Notes under the pieces: model-generated
Database searches by the model: none
What the model saw: the letters and a program-made list of their open reading frames with translations, nothing else
Told to the model about the DNA's origin: nothing
Made by a program: the position numbers and the translations under genes
Origin: Mycobacterium europaeum
GTDB lineage: Bacteria; Actinomycetota; Actinomycetes; Mycobacteriales; Mycobacteriaceae
DNA: 64,000 nt
NCBI RefSeq assembly: GCF_002102155.1
Contig: NZ_LQOU01000042.1
Location: forward strand, 1 to 64,000
Direction of reading: 5' to 3'
Shown here: piece by piece, positions 44,432 through 52,770 of the stretch
Layout of the letters: every line of letters begins with the position of its first letter
How positions within the stretch are numbered: position 1 is the stretch's first letter

Positions 44432-45637
44432 CTAGGTGACGGCGCCGGCCGTCTTGAGTTCGATGATGCGGTCCCAGTCGAGTCCGAGTTCCATCAAGAT
44501 CTCGTCCGTCTGCTCGGCGAATCCGGGCGCCGGCCCCGTTTGCGGCGCCGCGACATCGAACTGGACCGGGTTCGCGACCAGGTCGAGCTCGCCGGCGTGC
44601 ACCATGTACTCGTTCGCCCGAACCTGCGCGTCGTCGGCGGCCTGCAGGGTGTCCTGGACGGGCGCCCACGGCCCCGCCAGCGTGGCGAAGCGCTCGCTCC
44701 ACTCGGCCAGCGTGCGGGTTGCGATGGCCTTGGTCAGGAGCTCGACCGCATCCGCCGTGTTGGCGGCGATCTTCTCCACCGTTTCGAAGCGCGGGTCCTC
44801 GGCCAGCTCCGGTAGGTCGACGTGCCGGCACACGTCGGCCCAGAACTTGGTGGGCTGCATCATCACGAAGGAGATGTAGCGCCCGTCGGACGTCGTGTAC
44901 AGGCCCACCAAGGGGTTGTTCGGGGCGCCGTGCACCCCCGGCGGCGGCGCTTCCAATCGCTGGCCCAAATGCTTTGTGAGCGCGACCGTGTGTCCCATCG
45001 ACCACAGCCCGCTGCCCAGCAGCGACACGTCGACGATGGACGGTTCGCCGGTGCGTTCCCGTTTCAGCAGGGCCGCCGCGATGCCACCCGCGAGATTGGT
45101 GCCGGAGATGGTGTCGCCGTACGCGGGTCCGGGCGGCGCGATCATCCCCGGCATCCCCGCCGGCGTGATGGTCGCGGCGGTCCCGGCCCGGCACCAGAAG
45201 GCGGTCATGTCGTAGCCGCCCCTGCCGGCCTCCTCGCCGCGCGGGCCGAGCGCGCTTCCGCGCGCGTAGACGATGTTCGGGTTCACCGCCCGGATGTCGT
45301 CGATGTCGATCCCGAACTTCTGGCGGGCGCCGGGCAGGAAGCTGGTGAGAAAGACATCCGACCGTCGGGCCAGCTCGTAGAGCACCTCCTTGCCCTCCGG
45401 CACCGACATGTCCAGGCCGATGCTGCGCTTGCCGCGGTTCGCGTGTTCGATGTTGGGGTTGGGGTCGCCCTCGACGCGCAGCATGCCGGTCTGCCGCAGA
45501 CCGCGCTGCGGGTCCCCGGTTACCGCGTGTTCGACCTTGACGACGTCGGCGCCCCACTCGGCGAGCACGGCGCCGGCCGACGGGACGAACCCGTACATCG
45601 CGACCTCCAGGACGCGGATGCCCTCGAGCGGCCTCAC
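44432..45637 (-). CDS. CaiB/BaiF family CoA-transferase
   Basis: 401 residues, class III CoA-transferase fold: RPLEGIRVLEVAMYGFVPSA, GADVVKVEHAVTGDPQRG and RSIGLDMSVPEGKEVLYEL. The catalytic aspartate is probably D143 in GGYDMTAFWCRAG. It moves CoA between acids; partners cannot be predicted. The GTG start overlaps the aldehyde dehydrogenase stop (GTGA), so the two are one operon behind the operator at 47169. An aldehyde oxidised to an acid and then activated to a CoA thioester would explain the pair. Confidence 0.9.
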   Translation of the reverse strand: MRPLEGIRVLEVAMYGFVPSAGAVLAEWGADVVKVEHAVTGDPQRGLRQTGMLRVEGDPNPNIEHANRGKRSIGLDMSVPEGKEVLYELARRSDVFLTSFLPGARQKFGIDIDDIRAVNPNIVYARGSALGPRGEEAGRGGYDMTAFWCRAGTAATITPAGMPGMIAPPGPAYGDTISGTNLAGGIAAALLKRERTGEPSIVDVSLLGSGLWSMGHTVALTKHLGQRLEAPPPGVHGAPNNPLVGLYTTSDGRYISFVMMQPTKFWADVCRHVDLPELAEDPRFETVEKIAANTADAVELLTKAIATRTLAEWSERFATLAGPWAPVQDTLQAADDAQVRANEYMVHAGELDLVANPVQFDVAAPQTGPAPGFAEQTDEILMELGLDWDRIIELKTAGAVT

Positions 45638-47139
45638 GCCGGGGCCCCCGCCGCTGGAACTGCATAAGTCTTGCTCTCCAGGAACTCCTCCAGCCCGGCC
45701 ACACCCATTTCGCGGCCCACCCCCGACTGCTTGAATCCCCCGAACGGGCTGTCCGCACCGAAGTAGTTGCCGCCGTTGATGGAGAACGAGCCGGCCCGGA
45801 TCCGGCGCGCCACCGCGAGCGCCCGGTCCTCGTCGCGGCTGAAGACGGCGCCCGCGAGTCCGTAGATCGAGTTGTTGGCGATGCGCACCGCATCGTCGTC
45901 ATCGTCGAACGCGATCACGACGAGCACCGGGCCGAAGATCTCCTCCTGCGCGATCTCGCTGTCGGGATCGACGTCGGTGAGCAACGTCGGTGCATAGAAG
46001 TAGCCCGGATCCAGCCGCCTGCCCCCGGTGACCAGCGTCGCGCCCGCGGCGACGGCCCGCTGGACCAGGCCGTCGACCTTGTCCCGCTGGCGCTCGTTGA
46101 TCAGCGGGCCCATGTAGGTTTTCGGATCCGCGGGGTCGCCGTGGCGGACGTGGGCGAAGTTCTGCGCGATCAGCTCGACGATTTCGTCGTGGTGCGACCT
46201 CGGGACCAGCAGCCGCGATGTCAGGGCGCAGCCCTGCCCCGCGTGGGTCACCATGCTGAACGCCGCGAACGTCGCCGCGGCGACGAAGTCGGCGTCGTCG
46301 AGCATGACGGCGGCCGACTTGCCACCCAGTTCCAGGAACACCCGCTTGACCGTCCCGCTCGCGGCGGCCATGATCTTGCGCCCGACGGCCGTTGATCCGG
46401 TGAACGTGACGACGTCGACGTCGGGGCTGGTGGTCAGCGCCTCCCCCGCCGCGGGTCCCGAGGAGCTGAGCACGTTCACCACGCCGTCGGGGATGTCGGT
46501 GTGCTCGGCGATGAGCTCACCGAGCGCCAACGTGACCAACGGTGTGTCCGGCGCACCCTTGAGGACCACGGTGCACCCGGCGGCCAGCGCGGGGGCGAGC
46601 TTCGCCAACGCCAGCTGGTTCGGATAGTTGTAGGCGATGATCGCCGCGACCACGCCGGCGGCTTCCTTTTCCACCCAGCGGTGGTGGAGCATGCCGCGCG
46701 ACTGCCTCTCCCCGAGGTCCTCGGAGAACTGGTAGGTGCGCAGCAGATCGGCGTAGTAGCGCACGATGCCGATCGGCTCGTCGAGCTGGGCGCCGTGCGT
46801 CAGCGCCCGGGTGGCGCCGACCTCGGCGATGGTCAGCTCGCGCAGCTCGTCGGCGTGGTCGACCAGCGCCTGATGCAGCTGATCGAGGCAGCGGATGCGC
46901 AACTCGACGTCGGTCGGCCAGCTGGTGGCATCGAACGCATCCCGGGCCGCTTCGATCGCCGCCGCGGCCTCGGCGGCGCCGGCGTCCGGCGCATGCCCGA
47001 TGACCGCGCCGGTGGCGGGATTGATCGACGGGAATGTGGTGTCGGCGGTGACCAGCCGGCCACCGATCAACAGCCGGCGGTCGGCGTGTGACTCAGGCGC
47101 GGCATCCGCGGCGGGCTCTGCCGTGTCCTGGGCAGCCAT
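45634..47139 (-). CDS. NAD(P)-dependent aldehyde dehydrogenase
   Basis: 501 residues. The catalytic cysteine is C304 in AGQGCALTSRLL, the general base E270 in VFLELGGKSA, and N171 and K194 are in AYNYPNQLALAK and VVLKGAPDTP. The NAD-binding FTGSTAVGRKI is intact. It oxidises an aldehyde to the acid. First gene of the operon, 29 bp downstream of the site GATAATTCGGTTCTC. Confidence 0.93.
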   Translation of the reverse strand: MAAQDTAEPAADAAPESHADRRLLIGGRLVTADTTFPSINPATGAVIGHAPDAGAAEAAAAIEAARDAFDATSWPTDVELRIRCLDQLHQALVDHADELRELTIAEVGATRALTHGAQLDEPIGIVRYYADLLRTYQFSEDLGERQSRGMLHHRWVEKEAAGVVAAIIAYNYPNQLALAKLAPALAAGCTVVLKGAPDTPLVTLALGELIAEHTDIPDGVVNVLSSSGPAAGEALTTSPDVDVVTFTGSTAVGRKIMAAASGTVKRVFLELGGKSAAVMLDDADFVAAATFAAFSMVTHAGQGCALTSRLLVPRSHHDEIVELIAQNFAHVRHGDPADPKTYMGPLINERQRDKVDGLVQRAVAAGATLVTGGRRLDPGYFYAPTLLTDVDPDSEIAQEEIFGPVLVVIAFDDDDDAVRIANNSIYGLAGAVFSRDEDRALAVARRIRAGSFSINGGNYFGADSPFGGFKQSGVGREMGVAGLEEFLESKTYAVPAAGAPA

Positions 47140-47168
47140 TCCGTACCCCCTAATGTGGTGACGGTCGC

Positions 47169-47183
47169 GATAATTCGGTTCTC
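47169..47183. promoter_or_regulatory. 15-bp operator GAGAAT-N3-ATTCTC (one mismatch per half)
   Basis: GATAATTCGGTTCTC, 29 bp upstream of the aldehyde dehydrogenase ATG, in the same divergent gap as the site at 47347. A second, different inverted repeat, GATAATT-CAAGA-AATTGTC (47213-47231), lies between the two. Confidence 0.6.
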
Positions 47184-47346
47184 TTCCCCGGCGAATCTTA
47201 CATTCGCGTCTCGATAATTCAAGAAATTGTCAGGAATGAGAGCGGGCCGCTGACCAGCGCCACAACCGCCGATGGGGTGGTGCACCGACTGCCGCGACGC
47301 AGGCCGCGCGGGGTTTCCCGGCGAGGTTGCCACCCGCTCCGGCGTG

Positions 47347-47361
47347 AGAGTAGGGTTCTCA
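47347..47361. promoter_or_regulatory. 15-bp operator GAGAAT-N3-ATTCTC (one mismatch per half)
   Basis: GAGAGTAGGGTTCTC, 60 bp upstream of the first SDR gene. Half-sites are GAGAGT and GTTCTC. Confidence 0.6.
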
Positions 47362-47421
47362 TAATTGTAAGCGTGATTCTTTGTGACTGAGACGGTCACC
47401 CGTGGAGTAAGAGGCATCAAC

Positions 47422-48123
47422 GTGAAGACTGCGGTGGTCACCGGTGGCGGATCCGGCATCGGCCTTGCCGTCGCGCAACGGTTGCGCGCCGACGGCCTCG
47501 ACGTCGCCACGATCGACCTCCGGCCGTCGGACGACGACCACTCCTTCACCGCCGACGTCACCGACCGGTCGCAGGTGGATGCCGCCTTCGCGGCGATCCG
47601 CTCCCGGTTGGGCCCCGTCACGGTCCTCGTCAACGCCGCGGGCCTGGACGGATTCAAGCGCTTCACCAACATCACGTTCGAGGACTGGCAGCGGGTGATC
47701 GACGTCAACCTCAACGGGGTCTTCCACACCATCCAGGCGGTGCTGCCCGACATGATCGAGGCCAAGTGGGGGCGGATCGTCAACATCTCTTCGTCGAGCA
47801 CGCATTCCGGCGCGCCCTACATGAGCCATTACGTGGCGGCCAAGTCGGCGGTCAACGGGCTCACCAAATCGCTGGCGCTCGAGTACGGCCCCGCCGGCAT
47901 CACGGTCAACGCGGTGCCGCCGGGTTTCATCGACACCCCGATGCTGCGCGCCGCGGCGGAGAACGGCTTCCTGGGCGACATCGACGAGACCATCGCGCGG
48001 ACCCCGGTGCGCCGGATGGGTAAGCCGGAAGACATCGCGGCGGCCTGCGCCTTCCTGGTGTCCGACGAGGCCGGCTACATCACCGGTCAGTTGTTGGGCG
48101 TCAACGGCGGTCGCAACACCTGA
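47422..48123 (+). CDS. Short-chain dehydrogenase/reductase
   Basis: 233 residues from GTG 47422, which has an AGAGG ribosome-binding site; a GTG 13 codons upstream is less likely. The NAD(P) motif is TGGGSGIG at 7-14, NAAG near 71, and the catalytic residues are about S125, Y137 and K141 in the YVAAK segment. Substrate unknown. First of a run of SDR, mycofactocin-type SDR, ferredoxin and P450 genes, all on one strand with gaps under 50 bp. Confidence 0.9.
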   Translation: MKTAVVTGGGSGIGLAVAQRLRADGLDVATIDLRPSDDDHSFTADVTDRSQVDAAFAAIRSRLGPVTVLVNAAGLDGFKRFTNITFEDWQRVIDVNLNGVFHTIQAVLPDMIEAKWGRIVNISSSSTHSGAPYMSHYVAAKSAVNGLTKSLALEYGPAGITVNAVPPGFIDTPMLRAAAENGFLGDIDETIARTPVRRMGKPEDIAAACAFLVSDEAGYITGQLLGVNGGRNT

Positions 48124-48172
48124 AACGTCGCGACCCTCGACGGTCTTCGGCGGCCAATTGGAAGGAGAAGCG

Positions 48173-49048
48173 GTGGCGGACGGCGCACACGGGCGCGTAC
48201 GGGGCAAGGTCGCCTTCGTCACCGGCGCGGCGCGCGGCCAGGGCCGCAGCCACGCGGTGCGACTGGCCGAGGAAGGCGCCGACATCATCGCCGTCGACCT
48301 GTGCTGCGACATCGACACCATCGGCTACGCGATGGCCGCGCCCGAGGATCTCGACGAGACCGCCCGGCTCGTCGAGAAGACCGGCCAGGCCGTGGTGACC
48401 GCCCGCGCCGACGTGCGCGACGCCGCCCAACTGCGCGACGCGCTGGACACCGGGCTCGCCGAGTTCCGCCACCTCGACATCGTGGTCGCGCAGGCCGGGG
48501 TCGCCGGCATGAAGGGCGAGCCGCCGGTGCAGGCGTGGTGCGACGTGATCGACACCAACCTGATCGGCACCGTCAACGCCATCCAGGTCGCGTTGCCGTA
48601 CCTGCGGGCCGGCGCCTCGATCATCGCCACCGGATCCACTGCGGCGCTGATGGATACGGCCAAGAAGGACGCCCCGGGTAACGATCCGGGTGGCATGGCC
48701 TACGTGCACTCCAAGCGCGCGATCGCGCACTACGTGCACGACCTGGCAACCGAGCTGGCGCCGTTGGGCATTCGCGCCAACGTCGTGCACCCCACGAACA
48801 CCAACACCGCCATGCTGCAGAGCGAGCCGATGTACCGCTCGTTCCGGCCGGACCTCGAACACCCGACCCGGGCGGACGCCGAGCCCGTGTTCGGCGTGCA
48901 ACAGGCCATGAGGATTCCCTATGTCGAGCCGGAAGACATCAGCAACGCCGTGCTGTGGTTGGCCTCCGACGAGGCCAGGTACGTCACCGGCATGCAGTTG
49001 CGCGTCGACGCCGGCGGCTACCTGAAGTGGTACGACTACCACAACTGA
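48173..49048 (+). CDS. SDR family oxidoreductase, mycofactocin-dependent type
   Basis: 291 residues from GTG 48173 (GAAGGAGAAGCG ribosome-binding site). The motif is TGAARGQGRSHAVRLAEEGA, followed by the extra segment DLCCDIDTIGYAMAAPEDLD that marks the mycofactocin-coupled SDR group (from memory, TIGR03971). Catalytic Y and K are in MAYVHSKRA. These enzymes keep a non-exchangeable NAD and pass electrons to mycofactocin. It probably oxidises an alcohol produced by the downstream P450. Mycofactocin synthesis genes are not in the window. Confidence 0.88.
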   Translation: MADGAHGRVRGKVAFVTGAARGQGRSHAVRLAEEGADIIAVDLCCDIDTIGYAMAAPEDLDETARLVEKTGQAVVTARADVRDAAQLRDALDTGLAEFRHLDIVVAQAGVAGMKGEPPVQAWCDVIDTNLIGTVNAIQVALPYLRAGASIIATGSTAALMDTAKKDAPGNDPGGMAYVHSKRAIAHYVHDLATELAPLGIRANVVHPTNTNTAMLQSEPMYRSFRPDLEHPTRADAEPVFGVQQAMRIPYVEPEDISNAVLWLASDEARYVTGMQLRVDAGGYLKWYDYHN

Positions 49049-49095
49049 GAAGCCGCCAATTCGAGTCCACACCGAACCACCGCAAGGAGACAACC

Positions 49096-49296
49096 GTGAA
49101 GGTCTGGGTCGATCCCGAACGCTGTCAGGGCCACACCCTGTGCGCGATGATCGCGCCGGAGTCGTTTCAGCTCAGCGACATCGACGGCAGTTCGTCCGCG
49201 GTCGACGAAGTGGTGCCCGCCGATCGGCAGGACCAGGTTCGTGAAGCCGCCCAATCCTGCCCGGAGCAGGCCATCATCATCACCGAAGACGCCTGA
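49096..49296 (+). CDS. Ferredoxin, 3Fe-4S type
   Basis: 66 residues, GTG start. Cysteines C10, C16 and C55 with CQGHTLC (His in place of the second Cys) give the pattern of P450-partner [3Fe-4S] ferredoxins. It is immediately upstream of a P450 gene and is its likely electron donor. The reductase may be the NuoF-like protein at 60777 or an enzyme outside the window. Confidence 0.92.
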   Translation: MKVWVDPERCQGHTLCAMIAPESFQLSDIDGSSSAVDEVVPADRQDQVREAAQSCPEQAIIITEDA

Positions 49297-49343
49297 ACGG
49301 GCACCCCGGTACTGACCGACGAAATACGCAGGGAGACAGAGCT

Positions 49344-50708
49344 TTGAGTGTCGACGACGTCGTCAGCGACAGCGACCGCAAAAAGAACCAGTACCACTTC
49401 GATCGCCATTCCGCGGAGTACCGGTCACAGTTCGAGGCGATCACCAAGGAGATGCACACCAAGTGCCCGATGGCGTGGAGTGAGACCTATGGCGGCCATT
49501 GGGTGGCGGCCGGCAGCCACGAGGTCTTCGAGCTGGCCCGCTGCCCCGCCGTCTCCAACGATCACGACATCAACGGCGAACGGCGTGGCTACAAAGGCAT
49601 TTCGATCCCCACCGCCAGCCGCATCAGCGCGGTGCGCGGCGGCATCCTGGAGATGGACGACCCCGAGCACCGCATCTACCGCACAGTGCTCAACCCGTAT
49701 CTGTCGCCGGCCGCGGTCAAGCGCTGGGAGCCGTTCATCGACGACGTGACGCGCGCGTGCCTCGACGAAAAGATCGAGGGCGGCAGCATCGACTTCGTCG
49801 ACGACCTGGCCAACATCGTCCCGGCCGTGCTGACGTTGGCGATGATGGGCATCCCGCTGAAGAAGTGGAAGATGTACAGCGAGCCGGTCCACGCCGCGGT
49901 GTACACGCCCGAACACTCCCCCGATATCGAGCGCGTCACCGAAATGCACAAGCAGATGGGCCTCGACATGGTGAACAACATGCTCGAGATCCGCCAGCAT
50001 CCGCGGCCGGGAATCGTCAATGCCCTGCTGCAGATGCGCATCGACGGGGAGCCGGCGCCGGACTTGGAGATCCTGGGCAACCTCGGCCTGGTCATCGGCG
50101 GCGGGTTCGACACCACGACCGCCCTGACCGCCCATTCGTTGGAGTGGCTTTCCGGGCATCCCGAACAGCGCGACCTGCTCAGCAGGGAACGCAAGGCGCT
50201 GCTCGACCCCGCGACCGAGGAGTTCTTGCGCTACTTCACACCGGCCCCCGGCGACGGTCGGACGTTCTCCGACGACGTCGAGCTCGACGGCACCCGCTTC
50301 AAAGAGGGCGAGCGGCTGTGGATCTCGTGGGCGATGGCCAACCGCGACCCCGCGGTGTTCCACGATCCCGACGAGATCGTCCTGGACCGTAAAGGCAACC
50401 GGCACTTCAGCTTCGGGCTCGGCGTCCACCGGTGCGCCGGGTCAAACGTGGCTCGCACCGTGTTCAAGTCCATGCTCACCGCGGTGCTCGACCGGATGCC
50501 GGACTACCGCTGCGACCCCGAAGGCACCGTCCACTACGAGACCATCGGCGTCATCCAGGGCATGCGCAAGCTGCCGGCCACCTTCACCCCCGGCCGCAAG
50601 ATCGGGGCCGGGCTGGACGAGACGCTGGAGAAGCTGCAACGCATCTGCGACGAACAGGAACTCGCCAGGCCGATCACCGAACGCAAGGAAGCCGCCGTCA
50701 TCGACTGA
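49344..50708 (+). CDS. Cytochrome P450
   Basis: 454 residues, TTG start with a GGGAGA ribosome-binding site. I-helix GGGFDTTTALTAHS, ExxR in EEFLRYF, heme loop FGLGVHRCAGSNVAR with thiolate C364. Its I-helix has D before the TTT instead of the more usual E/D-T pair, still typical. Hydroxylation of an imported substrate is the probable role. It ends an operon controlled from 47.35 kb. Confidence 0.92.
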   Translation: MSVDDVVSDSDRKKNQYHFDRHSAEYRSQFEAITKEMHTKCPMAWSETYGGHWVAAGSHEVFELARCPAVSNDHDINGERRGYKGISIPTASRISAVRGGILEMDDPEHRIYRTVLNPYLSPAAVKRWEPFIDDVTRACLDEKIEGGSIDFVDDLANIVPAVLTLAMMGIPLKKWKMYSEPVHAAVYTPEHSPDIERVTEMHKQMGLDMVNNMLEIRQHPRPGIVNALLQMRIDGEPAPDLEILGNLGLVIGGGFDTTTALTAHSLEWLSGHPEQRDLLSRERKALLDPATEEFLRYFTPAPGDGRTFSDDVELDGTRFKEGERLWISWAMANRDPAVFHDPDEIVLDRKGNRHFSFGLGVHRCAGSNVARTVFKSMLTAVLDRMPDYRCDPEGTVHYETIGVIQGMRKLPATFTPGRKIGAGLDETLEKLQRICDEQELARPITERKEAAVID

Positions 50709-50833
50709 CCTGCGGCGTCGCCATGCAGAGAAAGCCGTCCATTGACCGCCCCAATTTTCCCGAGTACGCCTGTTCAGCGTGGCCGCGCTCTATATTCAGG
50801 CCAGGCGCGTGCGCAGAGACGGGAGACGCATCG

Positions 50834-51265
50834 GTGAAGACGTTCGCAGTAGGCCTTGCGCTCGCCACGGCCGCGCTGACTGTCACGCCGACCGCCCATG
50901 CCGACATCCAGGTCGGCAACTACCGGGTGGACACCAACCGGGACCCCGGCCACAGTTGGATTTGGGCGATTCGGCCGTGCCGATACGATCAAGGACCGGA
51001 ATGCCTGAGCATCCAAGCGATTCCGCAACCCAACGGGCAGGCGGCGCCCTGGAGGTCGGACGCACATCTGTCCAACGGCCGCTACACCATGGCCGTTGAC
51101 GTCCCCGACGGCGTGCGCTGCGTGGTCCAGTTCTTTCCCTCGCATGACGTTTACTCGTGGGATGCGGTGACGATGGCGGGTCAGGTCGACTCCACGTTCG
51201 ACACGGGTTGCGGTGGCGGACCGGGGGGCACCGCCAGTTATCCGTTTTCGCTCGTGCGATGGTAG
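50834..51265 (+). CDS. Secreted protein, function unknown
   Basis: 143 residues from a GTG start with a GGGAGACGC ribosome-binding site. Signal peptide MKTFAVGLALATAALTVTPT, cleaved at AHA. The mature domain has four cysteines (IRPCRYDQGPECLS, RCVVQFF, DTGCGGG) and beta-strand-like segments. It is like the exported proteins at 31847 and 33947 in size but not clearly homologous. It sits just before a Mam pair, mirroring the arrangement near 32-34 kb. Confidence 0.76.
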   Translation: MKTFAVGLALATAALTVTPTAHADIQVGNYRVDTNRDPGHSWIWAIRPCRYDQGPECLSIQAIPQPNGQAAPWRSDAHLSNGRYTMAVDVPDGVRCVVQFFPSHDVYSWDAVTMAGQVDSTFDTGCGGGPGGTASYPFSLVRW

Positions 51266-51314
51266 CCACGTGACCCGGAGTCAGTCGATATGAAAGTGAC
51301 GGGCAGCAAGCGCG

Positions 51315-52175
51315 ATGGCTGAGGCGAAGGAACCGCCGCAAGATCCGGCTCCATCGAAAGCCGACACGATGGCCATGATCGCGGAAGCCGAGGCGGAAGC
51401 CGCCGAAGCCGAAGCACTCGCGGCCGCGGCACGGGCCCGCGCCCGCGCCGCCCGGCTCCGGCGTGAGGCCCAGGCCCAGGCGGAGCGGGAGGCCGGGGCC
51501 AAGGCCGCCGAGGCGGCCCCGGGCACCGGCGAGGACGCGACCGAGACCGCCGAGGCACAGACCAAAGACGACACCACCGACACCGTCGAAGCAACCGACG
51601 AAGCGGAGACCGCCGGCGAAGTCACCGACGAGACCCCGGAAGAAACCGAGTCGGAATCCGAGCCGGCCCGCTCCCGGCGACGCGTGCGGCTGCCACCGTG
51701 GTCCGTGACGTGGAAAGCGGCCGTCATCGTTCTCATCTGCGCCTTCGTCGGGGCCAGCGGATACATGGTATGGGAACGCCACGAGACCACCGAGCGCAAC
51801 CAGCGCACCGCCAACTTCATCGCGGGGGCCAAACAAGGCGTCGTCAACATGTTCTCGATGGACTTCAATCGGGCCAAGGAGGACGTCCAGCGGGTGATCG
51901 ACAATTCAACCGGCCAGTTCAGGGATGACTTCCAGCAGCGCGCGAAGGATTTCACGACGGTTGTCGAGCAGTCCAAGGTGGTCACCCAGGGGACCGTGAA
52001 TGCGGCGGCCGTGCAATCCATCGAGGGGAATTCCGCGTTGGTGCTCGTCGCGGCGTCATCGCGGATCAGCAACGCCGCGGGCGCCAAAGACGAACCACGC
52101 AATTGGCGGCTCAAGGTGACCGTCACAGACGACGGCGGGCAGTACAAGATGTCCAAACTGGAGTTCGTTCCATGA
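51315..52175 (+). CDS. Mce-associated membrane protein (Mam)
   Basis: 286 residues. A long, highly charged cytoplasmic region with a coiled-coil-like Ala/Glu/Arg segment ([20 protein letters not shown]) and an acidic Thr/Glu-rich linker precede one membrane helix ([20 protein letters not shown] near residues 133-152). The exported domain is NTF2-like ([19 protein letters not shown]) and ends [13 protein letters not shown], matching GGQLKMSKVDFL of the 32430 protein. It overlaps the next gene by ATGA. Confidence 0.86.
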   Translation: MAEAKEPPQDPAPSKADTMAMIAEAEAEAAEAEALAAAARARARAARLRREAQAQAEREAGAKAAEAAPGTGEDATETAEAQTKDDTTDTVEATDEAETAGEVTDETPEETESESEPARSRRRVRLPPWSVTWKAAVIVLICAFVGASGYMVWERHETTERNQRTANFIAGAKQGVVNMFSMDFNRAKEDVQRVIDNSTGQFRDDFQQRAKDFTTVVEQSKVVTQGTVNAAAVQSIEGNSALVLVAASSRISNAAGAKDEPRNWRLKVTVTDDGGQYKMSKLEFVP

Positions 52176-52744
52176 GCGACGACAGCCGCGACGTCGACGC
52201 CGCCGACGACTCTCCCGAACAGACCGACGACAGTGAACCGAGCAAGCCTCGGGCGCGGGGCAGGGTGAAGGTCGTTCCCTTCCTTCTGGTTTCGCTCCTG
52301 CTGCTCTCCGGTGGTGTGGCGACGTGGCTGTACTTCACCCAGTACCGGCCCGACAAACAAACCGACGCCGGCGTCGCCAACGCGGTCGTCGCTGCGGCGT
52401 CCGACGGCACGGTCGCGCTGCTGTCCTACTCGCCCGACACACTCGACAAAGACTTCGCCGCGGCGAAGTCGCACCTGTCCGGGGATTTCCTGTCGTACTA
52501 CAACCAGTTCACCGAGCAGATCGTCGCTCCGGCGGCCAAGCAGAAGTCGCTGAAAACCAGCGCCCGGGTGATCGGGGCCGCCGTCTCGGAGCTGCATCCG
52601 AATTCGGCGGTCGTGCTGGTGTTGGTCGACCAGAGCACCACCAGTAAGGACAACCCGGACCCGGCGATGGCGTCCAGCAGCGTGCTGGTGAGTTTGAGCC
52701 GCGTCAACGGGGCTTGGCTGATCACCAAGTTCGACCCTGTCTAG
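52172..52744 (+). CDS. Mce-associated membrane protein (Mam)
   Basis: 190 residues: acidic tail, one membrane helix ([20 protein letters not shown] near 34-53), then an exported domain with [20 protein letters not shown] and [20 protein letters not shown]. Close paralog of the protein at 33224. The duplicated Mam pair flanks the mce operon region at a distance on each side. Confidence 0.86.
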   Translation: MSDDSRDVDAADDSPEQTDDSEPSKPRARGRVKVVPFLLVSLLLLSGGVATWLYFTQYRPDKQTDAGVANAVVAAASDGTVALLSYSPDTLDKDFAAAKSHLSGDFLSYYNQFTEQIVAPAAKQKSLKTSARVIGAAVSELHPNSAVVLVLVDQSTTSKDNPDPAMASSSVLVSLSRVNGAWLITKFDPV

Positions 52745-52758
52745 CGACTCGGGTCGCT
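52743..52758. terminator. Hairpin at the convergent Mam / acyl-CoA dehydrogenase junction
   Basis: AGCGAC-TCGG-GTCGCT, a perfect 6-bp stem that begins inside the Mam stop codon. It lies in the 26-bp gap between convergent genes. A weak bidirectional terminator is possible. Confidence 0.35.
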
Positions 52759-52770
52759 CGACAGGGGGAG

